Assembly: GCA_964508915.1 (NCBI GenBank)
Contig: CAZDVK010000013.1
Span: 1 to 43,127 of the forward strand
Origin: CAZDVK01 sp964508915
Lineage (GTDB): Bacteria; Pseudomonadota; Alphaproteobacteria; Paracaedibacterales; CAIULA01
DNA: 43,127 nucleotides
Direction: 5' to 3'
Within the stretch, counting starts at the first letter, position 1. The number at the start of each line of letters is the position of its first letter. Positions 1 to 7,576 of this stretch are shown piece by piece. The position numbers were made by a program, and so were the translations under genes. Under the pieces are notes generated by a model that did no database searches, had not been told where the DNA came from, and saw only the letters and a program-made list of their open reading frames with translations.

Positions 1-144
1 CATAAAAGATAACGCATATTAGAAAACAGGTTACAAACCTAACTTCGAACTGCCCATAAGACAGTTTAACTTACCGCCAATTGTGATCATAAGCGCAAAT
101 GGGTTAAAAAAACGTTAAAAATGAAAAAGAAAGCAAAATAGGGT

Positions 145-1131
145 TTATTTTTTAGGTGTAGCTGGCAAACTACCCGCAGGTGATGGTTGCGACACAGGTG
201 CATTCGTTTTTGATGGCAAAGGCGTTGGAACTGGTGTTCCACCGGCAGTAGAACCTCCTGGTGGTACCAAAGCCCCATCTTTTTTATCATCTTTTGATTC
301 ATTCATTTCAGCGGCAAAAATGTTTTTCTGACTAATTAATAAGCCAGTAACTTCTTTCGCCTTGATCGGATTCATGGTTGCCATAATTAATGACAATTTC
401 TTTTCACCAATCACTAAAAATAGATCTTTCAACGTTTTTATATCCATCTGGTTGAAAATCTTAGCTGCCTCTTTTGGTTTCATTCCTTCGAATAATTTAA
501 TAAGGCGGGCAAATTTATCTTTCTCTGTTTTATCAATTTGTTGCAACGTACTTTCAACAGCTTTTTTAACCTTCTCAAGGTCTGCCAGTTTTTCAAGAAC
601 TTCCTTTTTGCTTACTTCCAAGGCACGCTCTTTTTTAACAATTTCTTCCTCACGTTTATCCAATACCTTACGGCGTTCGGCCAGATTCTGAAGAAGCTTA
701 ATTTCCTGTTCGCTACTAATAGACAAGGGGTCAAAATTTTTAGGTGGTTGAGTTGGGTCTTTTTCAACAACCAAGGGCTGTATTGTTCCAGCGGATACAG
801 AACCACCAGCACTTGTTAATATGGCAGATTCAGATGGCTTGGTTGCGTTTGTGGAGTTCTGTTGAATTGATCCAGCAGAAACAGGTGGTGACGGAGTTTG
901 TGCTGCATGACCCTGGCGTCCAATTCTTAAAGAAAAACCAGATGGTTCAGAAATTCCAATACTTTTTAAAACTTTTAAATAAGAAGCATAACTATAAATT
1001 TTTTTCACCAACGTAAAAGAAGCAAGACCAATAATGAGAAATACAAAAGCATAGCGAATAAAAGTACGCTGCCAAAATTTTTGTGCTGCTGGCGCGATAC
1101 TTTTTTGACTATATGCCTTTGGAATAGCCAT
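145..1131 (-). CDS. MotE-like flagellar protein (MgtE/FliG-like helical domain)
   Basis: A 328-residue protein with an N-terminal membrane anchor (about residues 28-50) and a low-complexity Ser/Thr/Pro stretch. A long charged coiled coil follows (about 135-210). Next comes a compact helical domain with the EGMKPKEAAKIF and MNPIKAKEV signatures, of the kind shared by MotE, FliG and the N-terminal domain of MgtE (about 215-270). The C-terminal tail is Pro/Thr/Lys-rich and probably disordered. Proteins of this type assist assembly or stability of the flagellar motor in other bacteria. The role here is inferred from position: it is the last gene of a fliL-fliM-DUF6468 cluster, starting 2 bases after the DUF6468 stop. 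The length is at the long end for MotE because of the two disordered segments. It ends with a TAA at the window-proximal side and shows no clear terminator hairpin. Confidence 0.7.
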   Translation of the reverse strand: MAIPKAYSQKSIAPAAQKFWQRTFIRYAFVFLIIGLASFTLVKKIYSYASYLKVLKSIGISEPSGFSLRIGRQGHAAQTPSPPVSAGSIQQNSTNATKPSESAILTSAGGSVSAGTIQPLVVEKDPTQPPKNFDPLSISSEQEIKLLQNLAERRKVLDKREEEIVKKERALEVSKKEVLEKLADLEKVKKAVESTLQQIDKTEKDKFARLIKLFEGMKPKEAAKIFNQMDIKTLKDLFLVIGEKKLSLIMATMNPIKAKEVTGLLISQKNIFAAEMNESKDDKKDGALVPPGGSTAGGTPVPTPLPSKTNAPVSQPSPAGSLPATPKK

Positions 1132-1133
1132 TT

Positions 1134-1763
1134 TTAACGAATTCCCTTCAACGCATTCATTAGTGTCCCCGTCGATTTTTCTTCTTCAGGTTCCTCAATT
1201 CGACTAAGCCCCACATAAGGCCTTTGAATACGGGGTAAGTGTTCTTCAAAAAATGGTCTTTTAAAAATTGTTTTTTCTTGCGGAACAGAATCTTGATTTT
1301 TTAAACTTAATTCAGGTTCAATGCGTCTCGATTCCATTAAATCTTGATCTGCTAACCTTGCATCAAATTCCTTGCGATCTGCCATTCTACTTGCATACCC
1401 TTTTGTTGCTGTTTGAACGGTCTGCTGAAGATGCTGTTCGGTAAGCTGTGCTTTTTCAATAATTTGGTCCAAACGCGCAGCAATCTTTTCGCTATGTTCC
1501 AGCAAAATATCGAAATCGTCTTTTAATGATAAGGCCTGTGGAATTTTTTCACCCAAATCCTTATGACTCACTTCGGCCGTTTGCCGCAATGTTTCAATGT
1601 CTTGTGATATTTGGTTCACGTATCCTGAAAAACTTTTCATAAAAGGTGCCATTTGTGCACCCATTTGCCGCATATTTTGCAACCGTTTATTCAAACGCCA
1701 GCAAAATACAATGGCCATAAATAACAAAACAAGCATAAAGCCGTCTAATAAAAGATTACTCAT
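1134..1763 (-). CDS. DUF6468 family flagellar-associated membrane protein
   Basis: A 209-residue protein beginning MSNLLLDGFML. It has one N-terminal transmembrane helix (about residues 5-22), then a coiled-coil segment rich in Gln, Glu and Leu to about residue 115, and a charged, poorly conserved tail. The start was set at the ATG at 1763. This overlaps the fliM stop by 8 bases and puts the membrane helix directly at the N-terminus; the upstream extension to 1799 would add a basic stretch lying wholly inside fliM. Single-helix proteins of this kind (DUF6468) sit between fliM and motE in many alphaproteobacteria, and that order is seen here. Its precise role in the motor is not established, and an auxiliary basal-body or switch role is inferred from context only. 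Confidence 0.65.
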   Translation of the reverse strand: MSNLLLDGFMLVLLFMAIVFCWRLNKRLQNMRQMGAQMAPFMKSFSGYVNQISQDIETLRQTAEVSHKDLGEKIPQALSLKDDFDILLEHSEKIAARLDQIIEKAQLTEQHLQQTVQTATKGYASRMADRKEFDARLADQDLMESRRIEPELSLKNQDSVPQEKTIFKRPFFEEHLPRIQRPYVGLSRIEEPEEEKSTGTLMNALKGIR

Positions 1764-2883
1764 GGACTTGGCCCTCTTCCTTAAATAAAACGTCATCAAT
1801 TTTCACAGCAATTTTTCCACCTTTTTGTCCCATTCTTCCCTCCATCAACGGGTAGCCTTCACACACAATGCGGACGGGAGATGTTGGGTCACAATTAAAG
1901 GTGATTTGTGTTCCCACTTTCCATTGAAGAACTTCTTCCAATGAATATGTTTCCTGGGGTAATGTTGCCTGCAAAACCATATCTGTATTCCAAAGCTGTT
2001 CTGCTAGGTGGTTCTCCCAAATAGAATCTCGGCCAAACTTTTCACCCATAAAATTTTGAAGAAGAAGTTCGCGAATAGGTTCAATGGTGGCATAAGGTAG
2101 GATCAAATCAATGGTTCCACCCCTTTCTTCCATTTCCACCCGCAAGCGAACGAGTATAGCTGCATTTGCTGCCCGCGCGATCATGGCAAAACGGGGATTT
2201 GTTTCCAGACGTTCAAAACGAAAGTTTACATAACAAATTGGGTCAAAAGCCGTGTGCATATCGTTCAAAATGATTCGAATCATCCGATCAATTAAATTAC
2301 GTTCTATTGTTGTATAGGGGCGGCTATCTACATCTGAAGACATATCACCCCGACGCCCCCCTAACAGAACATCAACCACCGAATAAATCATTCGACTATC
2401 AACAACAAATAGGCCCTGATTATCCCATTGTTCAGCCCGAAATACGCCCAACATTGCTGGTAAGGAAACTGAATTTAAGTAGTCCCCAAAACGAATGGTC
2501 GTTAAGTTGTCAAAAATCACTTCAACGTTGTCAGATGTGAAATTTCTCAGGCTTGTAGATAGCATTCGAACCAACCGATCAAACACAACCTCAAGCATCG
2601 GTAAACGTTCGTAATAAACAAGGTTGCTATTAACCAAAGATTCAATGGCGTTTTGTTTGTTTTTTTCGTGAGTATGATTGATACCCAAAAGGCTTTCTAT
2701 TTCTGTTTGACCAAGTTTTTCCTCAAATACTGATTCTTCTACTTCGCGAAACATTTTTTGAATGGTTTCATCGTTTGCAGTCAGATCATCCTGTCCTTGT
2801 GATGAACTGTCACCTCCACCTTGCCCTAAAGTTGAATCAAGGGTGTTATCAGTTCCATCAGGTGTATCGTCATCAAAAAACAA
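1756..2883 (-). CDS. fliM: Flagellar motor switch protein FliM
   Basis: FliM forms the middle of the cytoplasmic C-ring, linking FliG to FliN and binding phosphorylated CheY to switch rotation. The 375-residue product shows the CheC-like middle domain (about 100-270) and a C-terminal SpoA/FliN-like domain (about 290-370, with the segment VGTQITFNCDP). The start is a TTG at 2883 preceded by AAGGA at a good distance; no better ATG is available upstream. The usual EIDALL-type CheY-binding motif, normally at the extreme N-terminus, appears as LGQTEIESLLG at residues 57-67. It is preceded by an acidic, Gly/Ser-rich extension. The gene lies 12 bases after fliL and overlaps the DUF6468 gene by 8 bases, so the cluster is surely co-transcribed. 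Identity is secure; the extension is unusual. Confidence 0.9.
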   Translation of the reverse strand: MFFDDDTPDGTDNTLDSTLGQGGGDSSSQGQDDLTANDETIQKMFREVEESVFEEKLGQTEIESLLGINHTHEKNKQNAIESLVNSNLVYYERLPMLEVVFDRLVRMLSTSLRNFTSDNVEVIFDNLTTIRFGDYLNSVSLPAMLGVFRAEQWDNQGLFVVDSRMIYSVVDVLLGGRRGDMSSDVDSRPYTTIERNLIDRMIRIILNDMHTAFDPICYVNFRFERLETNPRFAMIARAANAAILVRLRVEMEERGGTIDLILPYATIEPIRELLLQNFMGEKFGRDSIWENHLAEQLWNTDMVLQATLPQETYSLEEVLQWKVGTQITFNCDPTSPVRIVCEGYPLMEGRMGQKGGKIAVKIDDVLFKEEGQVHE

Positions 2884-2895
2884 AATTTTTTCCTT

Positions 2896-3438
2896 CTACT
2901 GAAAAATAAAATCTTTTATTAAAACCTGTCGAATTTTAATAGGTGCGATAGAAATATTAATTCGATTTAAAAGTTCTTGGCGTATTCGCTCTAACCCAGC
3001 AGCCCCTTGAATATCGACAACCTCTAATTCCCGCAGGTAAGATTGCATTTGGTCAATAATTAACGGTTTTAAATGGTCAACTTTTTCTTTATCTGACAAA
3101 CGACGAAGTTCTAAAACAAAAGTAGCCTTTAAAATAGTTCCCTTACCTTTTGTTGCCTTCAGGTTGAATAAAATTTCAGGAAGATTTAGAAAAGCAATTT
3201 CCCCCCCTTCCTCTTCTTTTTCAATTTTATCTTCTTCACCTTTTTTTGATGCTTGATTGGAAGCACCCGTCTTTCCCAGATGTGTCATTTTCCAACCTAA
3301 GAAACCACCACCACTAAAGATAAGTAGCGCCAAAACAACAAAAACAGGCCATTTTGCAAAAAAACTTTTTTTAGTTTTTTCAACTTCTGGCCCCTCTGTT
3401 ACGGCTTCATTCTGGTCTTCATTTTGATTTTCCGCCAT
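2896..3438 (-). CDS. fliL: Flagellar basal body-associated protein FliL
   Basis: FliL is a single-pass inner-membrane protein that surrounds the stator units and supports motor torque. The 180-residue product has a short acidic cytoplasmic N-terminus, one transmembrane helix at about residues 29-48 (WPVFVVLALLIFSGGGF), and a Lys/Glu-rich linker. The periplasmic FliL domain runs from about 80 to 180 and contains ATFVLELRRLSDKEKVDHLKPLI and the typical RIRQELLNRIN segment near the end. The start ATG at 3438 has only a weak ribosome-binding site. It is the first gene of the minus-strand flagellar cluster fliL-fliM-DUF6468-motE. The roughly 190-base gap to the divergent lrp gene should hold its promoter, but I could not pick out a convincing sigma-28 or sigma-54 flagellar motif there. 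Confidence 0.85.
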   Translation of the reverse strand: MAENQNEDQNEAVTEGPEVEKTKKSFFAKWPVFVVLALLIFSGGGFLGWKMTHLGKTGASNQASKKGEEDKIEKEEEGGEIAFLNLPEILFNLKATKGKGTILKATFVLELRRLSDKEKVDHLKPLIIDQMQSYLRELEVVDIQGAAGLERIRQELLNRINISIAPIKIRQVLIKDFIFQ

Positions 3439-3556
3439 CTTTTATATAGATTTTCTGTTACTTCTATCTTGAGTATCTAGAATTTTTATTAAAATTTTAT
3501 TAATTTTGTCTGTTTGTTTTTGAGAATTTTTTTTCATTTTTCTTATGTTTCACAGG

Positions 3557-3585
3557 GTGACATAGGGCGTAAAGAATGTTATAAA
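3557..3585 (+). promoter_or_regulatory. Sigma-70 type promoter of the Lrp/AsnC gene
   Basis: A -35 box GTGACA (3557-3562) and a -10 box TATAAA (3580-3585) are separated by exactly 17 bases. They lie about 50 bases upstream of the Lrp/AsnC start at 3633. Each box differs from consensus at one position. The leader that follows is very AT-rich and has no recognisable ribosome-binding site. Confidence 0.5.
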
Positions 3586-3632
3586 AACAAAAGTTTTTTT
3601 ATCTAAAAATTTAAAAAATTTAAAATTAAAAA

Positions 3633-4124
3633 ATGAGAGTTTCTGTGATTTCTAAAATTGATAAAATTGATCTAAGTATTTTAAAAGACCTTCAAGAGGA
3701 TGGACGCCTGACAAACGTTGACTTGGCTAAAAGGGCCGGCATTTCAGCGCCACCCTGCTTACGCCGTGTTCGTGCGCTAGAAGAGCGTGGTATTATTCAA
3801 AGCTACCATGCAGAAATTAACCCTCAGGCCCTTGATTTTGGCGTTCTTATCTACGCTGAAGTAACACTTCTAAGCCAGAATGATGCCGACTTGCGTGCCT
3901 TTGAGGAACAAGTCAAACATTGGCCCATGGTTCGGGAATGTCATATGGTAACAGGTGGGTCCGACTTTTTATTAAAAATCGTTGCAAAAGACTTCGACGC
4001 CTACCAAAAATTTCTATCTGCTGAACTATCGACCATGTCCCGAGTTGCGCAAATCAAAACGCGTATGGTTATTCGATCAGCCAAAAAATTGCCTGGCATT
4101 CCCCTAGAAGTCGTTGATGTTTAA
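3633..4124 (+). CDS. Lrp/AsnC family transcriptional regulator
   Basis: A 163-residue DNA-binding regulator of the feast/famine type. The winged helix-turn-helix occupies about residues 10-60, with the family signature DGRLTNVDLAKRAGISAPP followed by LRRVRALEERGII. The C-terminal RAM ligand-binding domain covers about 75-150 and contains VRECHMVTGGSDFLLKI, which matches the Gly-rich ligand loop of Lrp/AsnC proteins. Such regulators usually sense an amino acid and act as octamers. The ligand and targets cannot be read from the sequence. It is transcribed alone from its own promoter, divergent from the flagellar cluster and convergent with rodA, whose stop it overlaps by 4 bases. The flagellar cluster is a possible target by proximity only. 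The start is the first ATG; no Shine-Dalgarno is visible. Confidence 0.9.
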   Translation: MRVSVISKIDKIDLSILKDLQEDGRLTNVDLAKRAGISAPPCLRRVRALEERGIIQSYHAEINPQALDFGVLIYAEVTLLSQNDADLRAFEEQVKHWPMVRECHMVTGGSDFLLKIVAKDFDAYQKFLSAELSTMSRVAQIKTRMVIRSAKKLPGIPLEVVDV

Positions 4125-5221
4125 TAACGTGACCGAATATCGTTATGGGCCATAACAGAAAAAATAAGCCCTTGGCTAAATAAAATGGTAATCATGGCTG
4201 TTCCCCCGTATGAAAATAAAGGCAACGGAATGCCCACCACGGGCAACAGCCCCATAACCATAGCCACGTTGATAAATACGTAAAGGAATAGTGTTATGCT
4301 AAGACCAGTCGCCATAAGGCGGCTGAATTGGCTACGACATGACAAAGCAACGGTTGTATTATAAACAATCAAGATTCCATACAAAATCAGCAGAAAAATG
4401 GCACCAATCATACCGAATTCTTCACAGAACATGGTGAAAATGAAATCGGTCTGTTTTTCTGGTAAGAAATTTAAATGGCTTTGGGTACCTTGTAAAAAGC
4501 CTTTGCCCCACACGCCACCTGACCCCAAGGCAATTTTTGACTGTAAGACGTGATAACCGGCATTTAACGGGTCACTTTCTGGGTTTAAAAATGTTAGTAC
4601 CCGTTTCTGCTGATAGGGGTGTAAAAGCGGCCATAGAATTGGAATCATGGCTAAAACAGAACCACCCAATGTTATAAAAACCCAAATGCTAACACCTGCG
4701 ACAAAACAAACCGATAGACCTGACAATACCAACAATGTTGCTGTTCCCAGGTCAGGCTGTCGTAATACAAAAAGTGTTGGAATAAAAATAAGGGCTGCTG
4801 GGGTAAGTAAATTTTTCAAATTTCGCGTATCTTCAGGCATACACCCCTGAAAATAACGGGCCAAAGCCAAAATCAAAAAGACACGCATCAGTTCTGAAGG
4901 CTGAAGGCTAAAAACATACAAATCAATCCAGCGCTGGGCCCCCATGCCCACAAACCCCAAAATTTCAACGCCTACAAGCAGTGCGAGTGTGACAAAATAA
5001 AAAATGTATGCTTTTCCATACCACCACCGCGTATCTGTTATGGAAACAAGCACCATAACTGAAACCCCCACAAAGAAACGCATAACTTGCTTAGCAGCCC
5101 ATGGAGTAAAACTAGCGTTGGCCGCTGAAAAAAGCATTAAAACCCCAAGACTGGTAATTAAGCAAATAACCGTAATGGGATAAATGTTTAAATGTTCAAG
5201 ACGTTTTAGATTTATGGTCAT
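4121..5221 (-). CDS. rodA: Rod shape-determining SEDS peptidoglycan polymerase RodA
   Basis: RodA is the SEDS-family glycosyltransferase that polymerises lipid II for lateral wall growth, working with a class B penicillin-binding protein in the Rod complex. The 366-residue product has about ten transmembrane helices. It carries the SEDS signatures SLQPSELMRV, RQPDLGTA, LPEKQTDFIFTMFCEEFG and GIPLPLFSYGGTAM, the last near the C-terminus. Length is normal for RodA. FtsW is less likely because the short N-terminus and the RQPDLGTA context fit RodA, but the two are close relatives. The usual partner gene mrdA (PBP2) is not adjacent; instead rodA overlaps by ATGA the end of an unknown membrane-protein gene downstream of rnj. 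Its stop overlaps the convergent Lrp gene. Confidence 0.88.
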   Translation of the reverse strand: MTINLKRLEHLNIYPITVICLITSLGVLMLFSAANASFTPWAAKQVMRFFVGVSVMVLVSITDTRWWYGKAYIFYFVTLALLVGVEILGFVGMGAQRWIDLYVFSLQPSELMRVFLILALARYFQGCMPEDTRNLKNLLTPAALIFIPTLFVLRQPDLGTATLLVLSGLSVCFVAGVSIWVFITLGGSVLAMIPILWPLLHPYQQKRVLTFLNPESDPLNAGYHVLQSKIALGSGGVWGKGFLQGTQSHLNFLPEKQTDFIFTMFCEEFGMIGAIFLLILYGILIVYNTTVALSCRSQFSRLMATGLSITLFLYVFINVAMVMGLLPVVGIPLPLFSYGGTAMITILFSQGLIFSVMAHNDIRSRY

Positions 5222-5889
5222 GACTCAGAATCTTTAGAATTTTTAATCATTTCAATTTTTTCATTTAGAATATGTATAGATTTCCTAAGTTCATTCTTTT
5301 CATCATAAATTTTTGAATCAGGGGAAATTTTTTCAAAACATTCTTTTAAATAGGCTATGCCATAACTAACAGATATCAACGTTTGGCGGATAGAATCTTC
5401 ACTGACTTTGGCAACTTCATTTTCAAATGAAATTAACCCATGCTTTAGGTTAGTAATAGACGTTATTTCAGGTTTACTTAGCAAAAGAATTTTTTCAGCC
5501 CAGCTATCCAAAAATTTGGGTGATAAGTTAATAGAAGATAGTTCTTTTTTTAACCCCGAAGCTGCTCCGCCTGCACGTGTAGAGGAATACCCGCTCATTA
5601 TTAAATCTGCAGCCCTTAAAAGCCTACACGCAATATTATCCAGTTCACATCCTAATAATATTTTGATTTTTTCAACTTCTTCTTTTTTGATTCGATCGTC
5701 ATCTCTTTGTTTATGAGTACGTTCCAAAACAAATAAAAAAATTGTTGCCCCGGTTGGAATAAGGGCGCCAGATAGTTGACCAAAAAGGTCTTTTGGAAGA
5801 TCAGGAAAAAAACAAGCCGCAATGAAAGCGACAACACCCAAAACGGTAATCAATAAAGGAATCCAACCAGTTCTTAAGAACTTTTGCAT
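5218..5889 (-). CDS. Hypothetical two-helix membrane protein
   Basis: I do not recognise this 223-residue protein. It has two adjacent N-terminal transmembrane helices (about residues 10-29 and 40-56). A charged segment rich in Lys, Asp and Arg follows, then a helical cytoplasmic domain to the C-terminus with coiled-coil character near the end (EKNELRKSIHILNEKIEMI). The start ATG at 5889 has a strong GGAGG ribosome-binding site. The gene begins 12 bases after the rnj stop and overlaps rodA by 4 bases (ATGA), so it is embedded in the rpoBC-rnj-rodA transcription unit and probably translationally coupled to rodA. That coupling hints at an envelope role but does not prove it. Codon use looks like that of the neighbours. 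Confidence 0.7.
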   Translation of the reverse strand: MQKFLRTGWIPLLITVLGVVAFIAACFFPDLPKDLFGQLSGALIPTGATIFLFVLERTHKQRDDDRIKKEEVEKIKILLGCELDNIACRLLRAADLIMSGYSSTRAGGAASGLKKELSSINLSPKFLDSWAEKILLLSKPEITSITNLKHGLISFENEVAKVSEDSIRQTLISVSYGIAYLKECFEKISPDSKIYDEKNELRKSIHILNEKIEMIKNSKDSES

Positions 5890-5901
5890 ACGTTCCTCCC
5901 C

Positions 5902-7551
5902 CTACCCTTTCAGAATATGTACCTCAACCATGGGTTTTTTGTCTAGGCGATGGCTTACTGTTTGCCGAATAACCTTGCGTAATGCCTCTAACCGAGCTTG
6001 GGAATTCTTAAAATCACCCACAAGGGTATTTTCAATTTTCATGGAAATTTGATCTTGCAAATGCTGTTCTTCAACATCTGTATCGCAAAGCCCTAGAAAC
6101 GTAATACAAGGTAGTTCTGATAGTTCACCGTATGAATCTAACGTCAAACTCACAAATACGCACCCCTGAACAGACAGTTTGGCACGTTCTTTAATAACAG
6201 GGCTATTAACAGAAATCAAACGGCTTCCATCATACCCCCAGCGGCCCACATCCACATGGTCCAAAATGCCTGATTTAGAACCAGCCATTTGAATCAACGA
6301 TCCATTGGTTGGCACAATAGCTGCGGGCACACCGCATTCTAAAGCAAACCGTGCTTGTTCAGCCAAATGACGGGCCTCACCATGAACAGGAATCAAAATC
6401 TGTGGTTTAACCCATTCATACATACGTTTCAATTCACCACGACTTGGGTGACCGGATACATGAATTTCTTCTTCATGGGACGTAATCAGTTTTACCCCCA
6501 ACAAAGCTAAACGATTTTGCATTAAACCAATGGCTTTTTCATTACCTGGAATAACCCGAGACGAGAAAAAAACCACATCTTTCGTATTCATTTTAACAAC
6601 GGGGTGTTGGTTGCCTGCAATACGTGCCAAAGCAGCTCGGGGCTCTCCTTGAGAGCCTGTGCTTAAAATAAGTACTTTAGATGGTGGCATATCCATGGCT
6701 TCTTCATCGCTAATAAAGCTTGAAATATTTTTCAAATAACCAACTTTTTGCGCAGCTGCCACCATGCGGTGCAATGAACGCCCCACCAAACATACTTTTC
6801 GTCCAAATTGTTGTGCTGCTAAAATAACAGTTTCCAAACGGGCCACGTTAGATGCGAAACATGCAACTGTAATGCGGTGGTTTTTGTATTTACCAATCAG
6901 TTGTGTCAATTCATCCCGAACACCTTGTTCTGAACCTGATTCCCCTTCAGAAAATACATTCGTAGAGTCACACAGCATGGCCAAAACGCCTTCTTGGCCC
7001 AATTCTGATAAACGACTTTCATTAGTTGTATTACCAATAAGTGGCATCGGGTCAATTTTCCAATCACCTGTATGAACAATACGGCCCAAAGGCGTTGTTA
7101 TGGCTAAAGCATTAGGTTCAGGAATAGAATGGGTTAGGGTTATGAATTCCACCCCAAAATGACCCACTTTAATACTGCCCGATAAGGGCACTTCAATAAT
7201 GCGTACTTCGTTCCGCCATGGGTATTCTGAAATTTTCTGACGAACGATTTCAGCTGTAAAAGGCGTTGCATAAATAGGGCACCGTAAATAAGGCCAAAGG
7301 TATGGCACAGCACCCACATGATCTTCGTGGGCGTGTGTTAACACCAGCCCCACTAAATTTTCCTGATACGGTAAAATAAAGCTGGGGTCTGGGGTGATTA
7401 CTTCAATTCCATAACGGTCATGAAATGTTACCCCCAAATCAACCATCAACCACTGTTGGTCGTGGCCAAACAAATTAAGATTCATCCCAATTTCATTTGA
7501 CCCGCCCAAAGGCAGAAACCAAAAATCTTTTTTACTTGGTAAATGCTTCAT
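5902..7551 (-). CDS. rnj: Ribonuclease J
   Basis: RNase J is a metallo-beta-lactamase/beta-CASP nuclease with 5'-3' exonuclease and endonuclease activity, used in mRNA turnover and rRNA maturation. The 549-residue product begins with the family segment LPLGGSNEIGMNLNL. It has the metal-binding motif HAHEDH at 73-78, further metal ligands in HSIPE and HTGDWKID, the beta-CASP region with CDSTN, and the late histidine motif HVSGHPSRGELKR. The RNase J C-terminal domain closes the protein. Length is typical. It lies 25 bases after rpoC on the same strand, in the place where rpsL is usually found, and so is probably co-transcribed with rpoBC. The ribosome-binding site is weak. Confidence 0.93.
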   Translation of the reverse strand: MKHLPSKKDFWFLPLGGSNEIGMNLNLFGHDQQWLMVDLGVTFHDRYGIEVITPDPSFILPYQENLVGLVLTHAHEDHVGAVPYLWPYLRCPIYATPFTAEIVRQKISEYPWRNEVRIIEVPLSGSIKVGHFGVEFITLTHSIPEPNALAITTPLGRIVHTGDWKIDPMPLIGNTTNESRLSELGQEGVLAMLCDSTNVFSEGESGSEQGVRDELTQLIGKYKNHRITVACFASNVARLETVILAAQQFGRKVCLVGRSLHRMVAAAQKVGYLKNISSFISDEEAMDMPPSKVLILSTGSQGEPRAALARIAGNQHPVVKMNTKDVVFFSSRVIPGNEKAIGLMQNRLALLGVKLITSHEEEIHVSGHPSRGELKRMYEWVKPQILIPVHGEARHLAEQARFALECGVPAAIVPTNGSLIQMAGSKSGILDHVDVGRWGYDGSRLISVNSPVIKERAKLSVQGCVFVSLTLDSYGELSELPCITFLGLCDTDVEEQHLQDQISMKIENTLVGDFKNSQARLEALRKVIRQTVSHRLDKKPMVEVHILKG

Positions 7552-7576
7552 ATAGCTATTAGAAACACATCATGGG

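Noticed and set aside
1..86. Minus-strand ATG codons at 14 and 3 that could begin a further flagellar gene leaving the window (M-R-Y-L-L).
   Set aside because: Only four or five codons are visible and there is no ribosome-binding site, so a gene cannot be supported.
4121..4124. Four-base overlap of the convergent lrp and rodA stops as a regulatory antisense arrangement.
   Set aside because: A shared TTAA at two stops is common in compact genomes and needs no special explanation.
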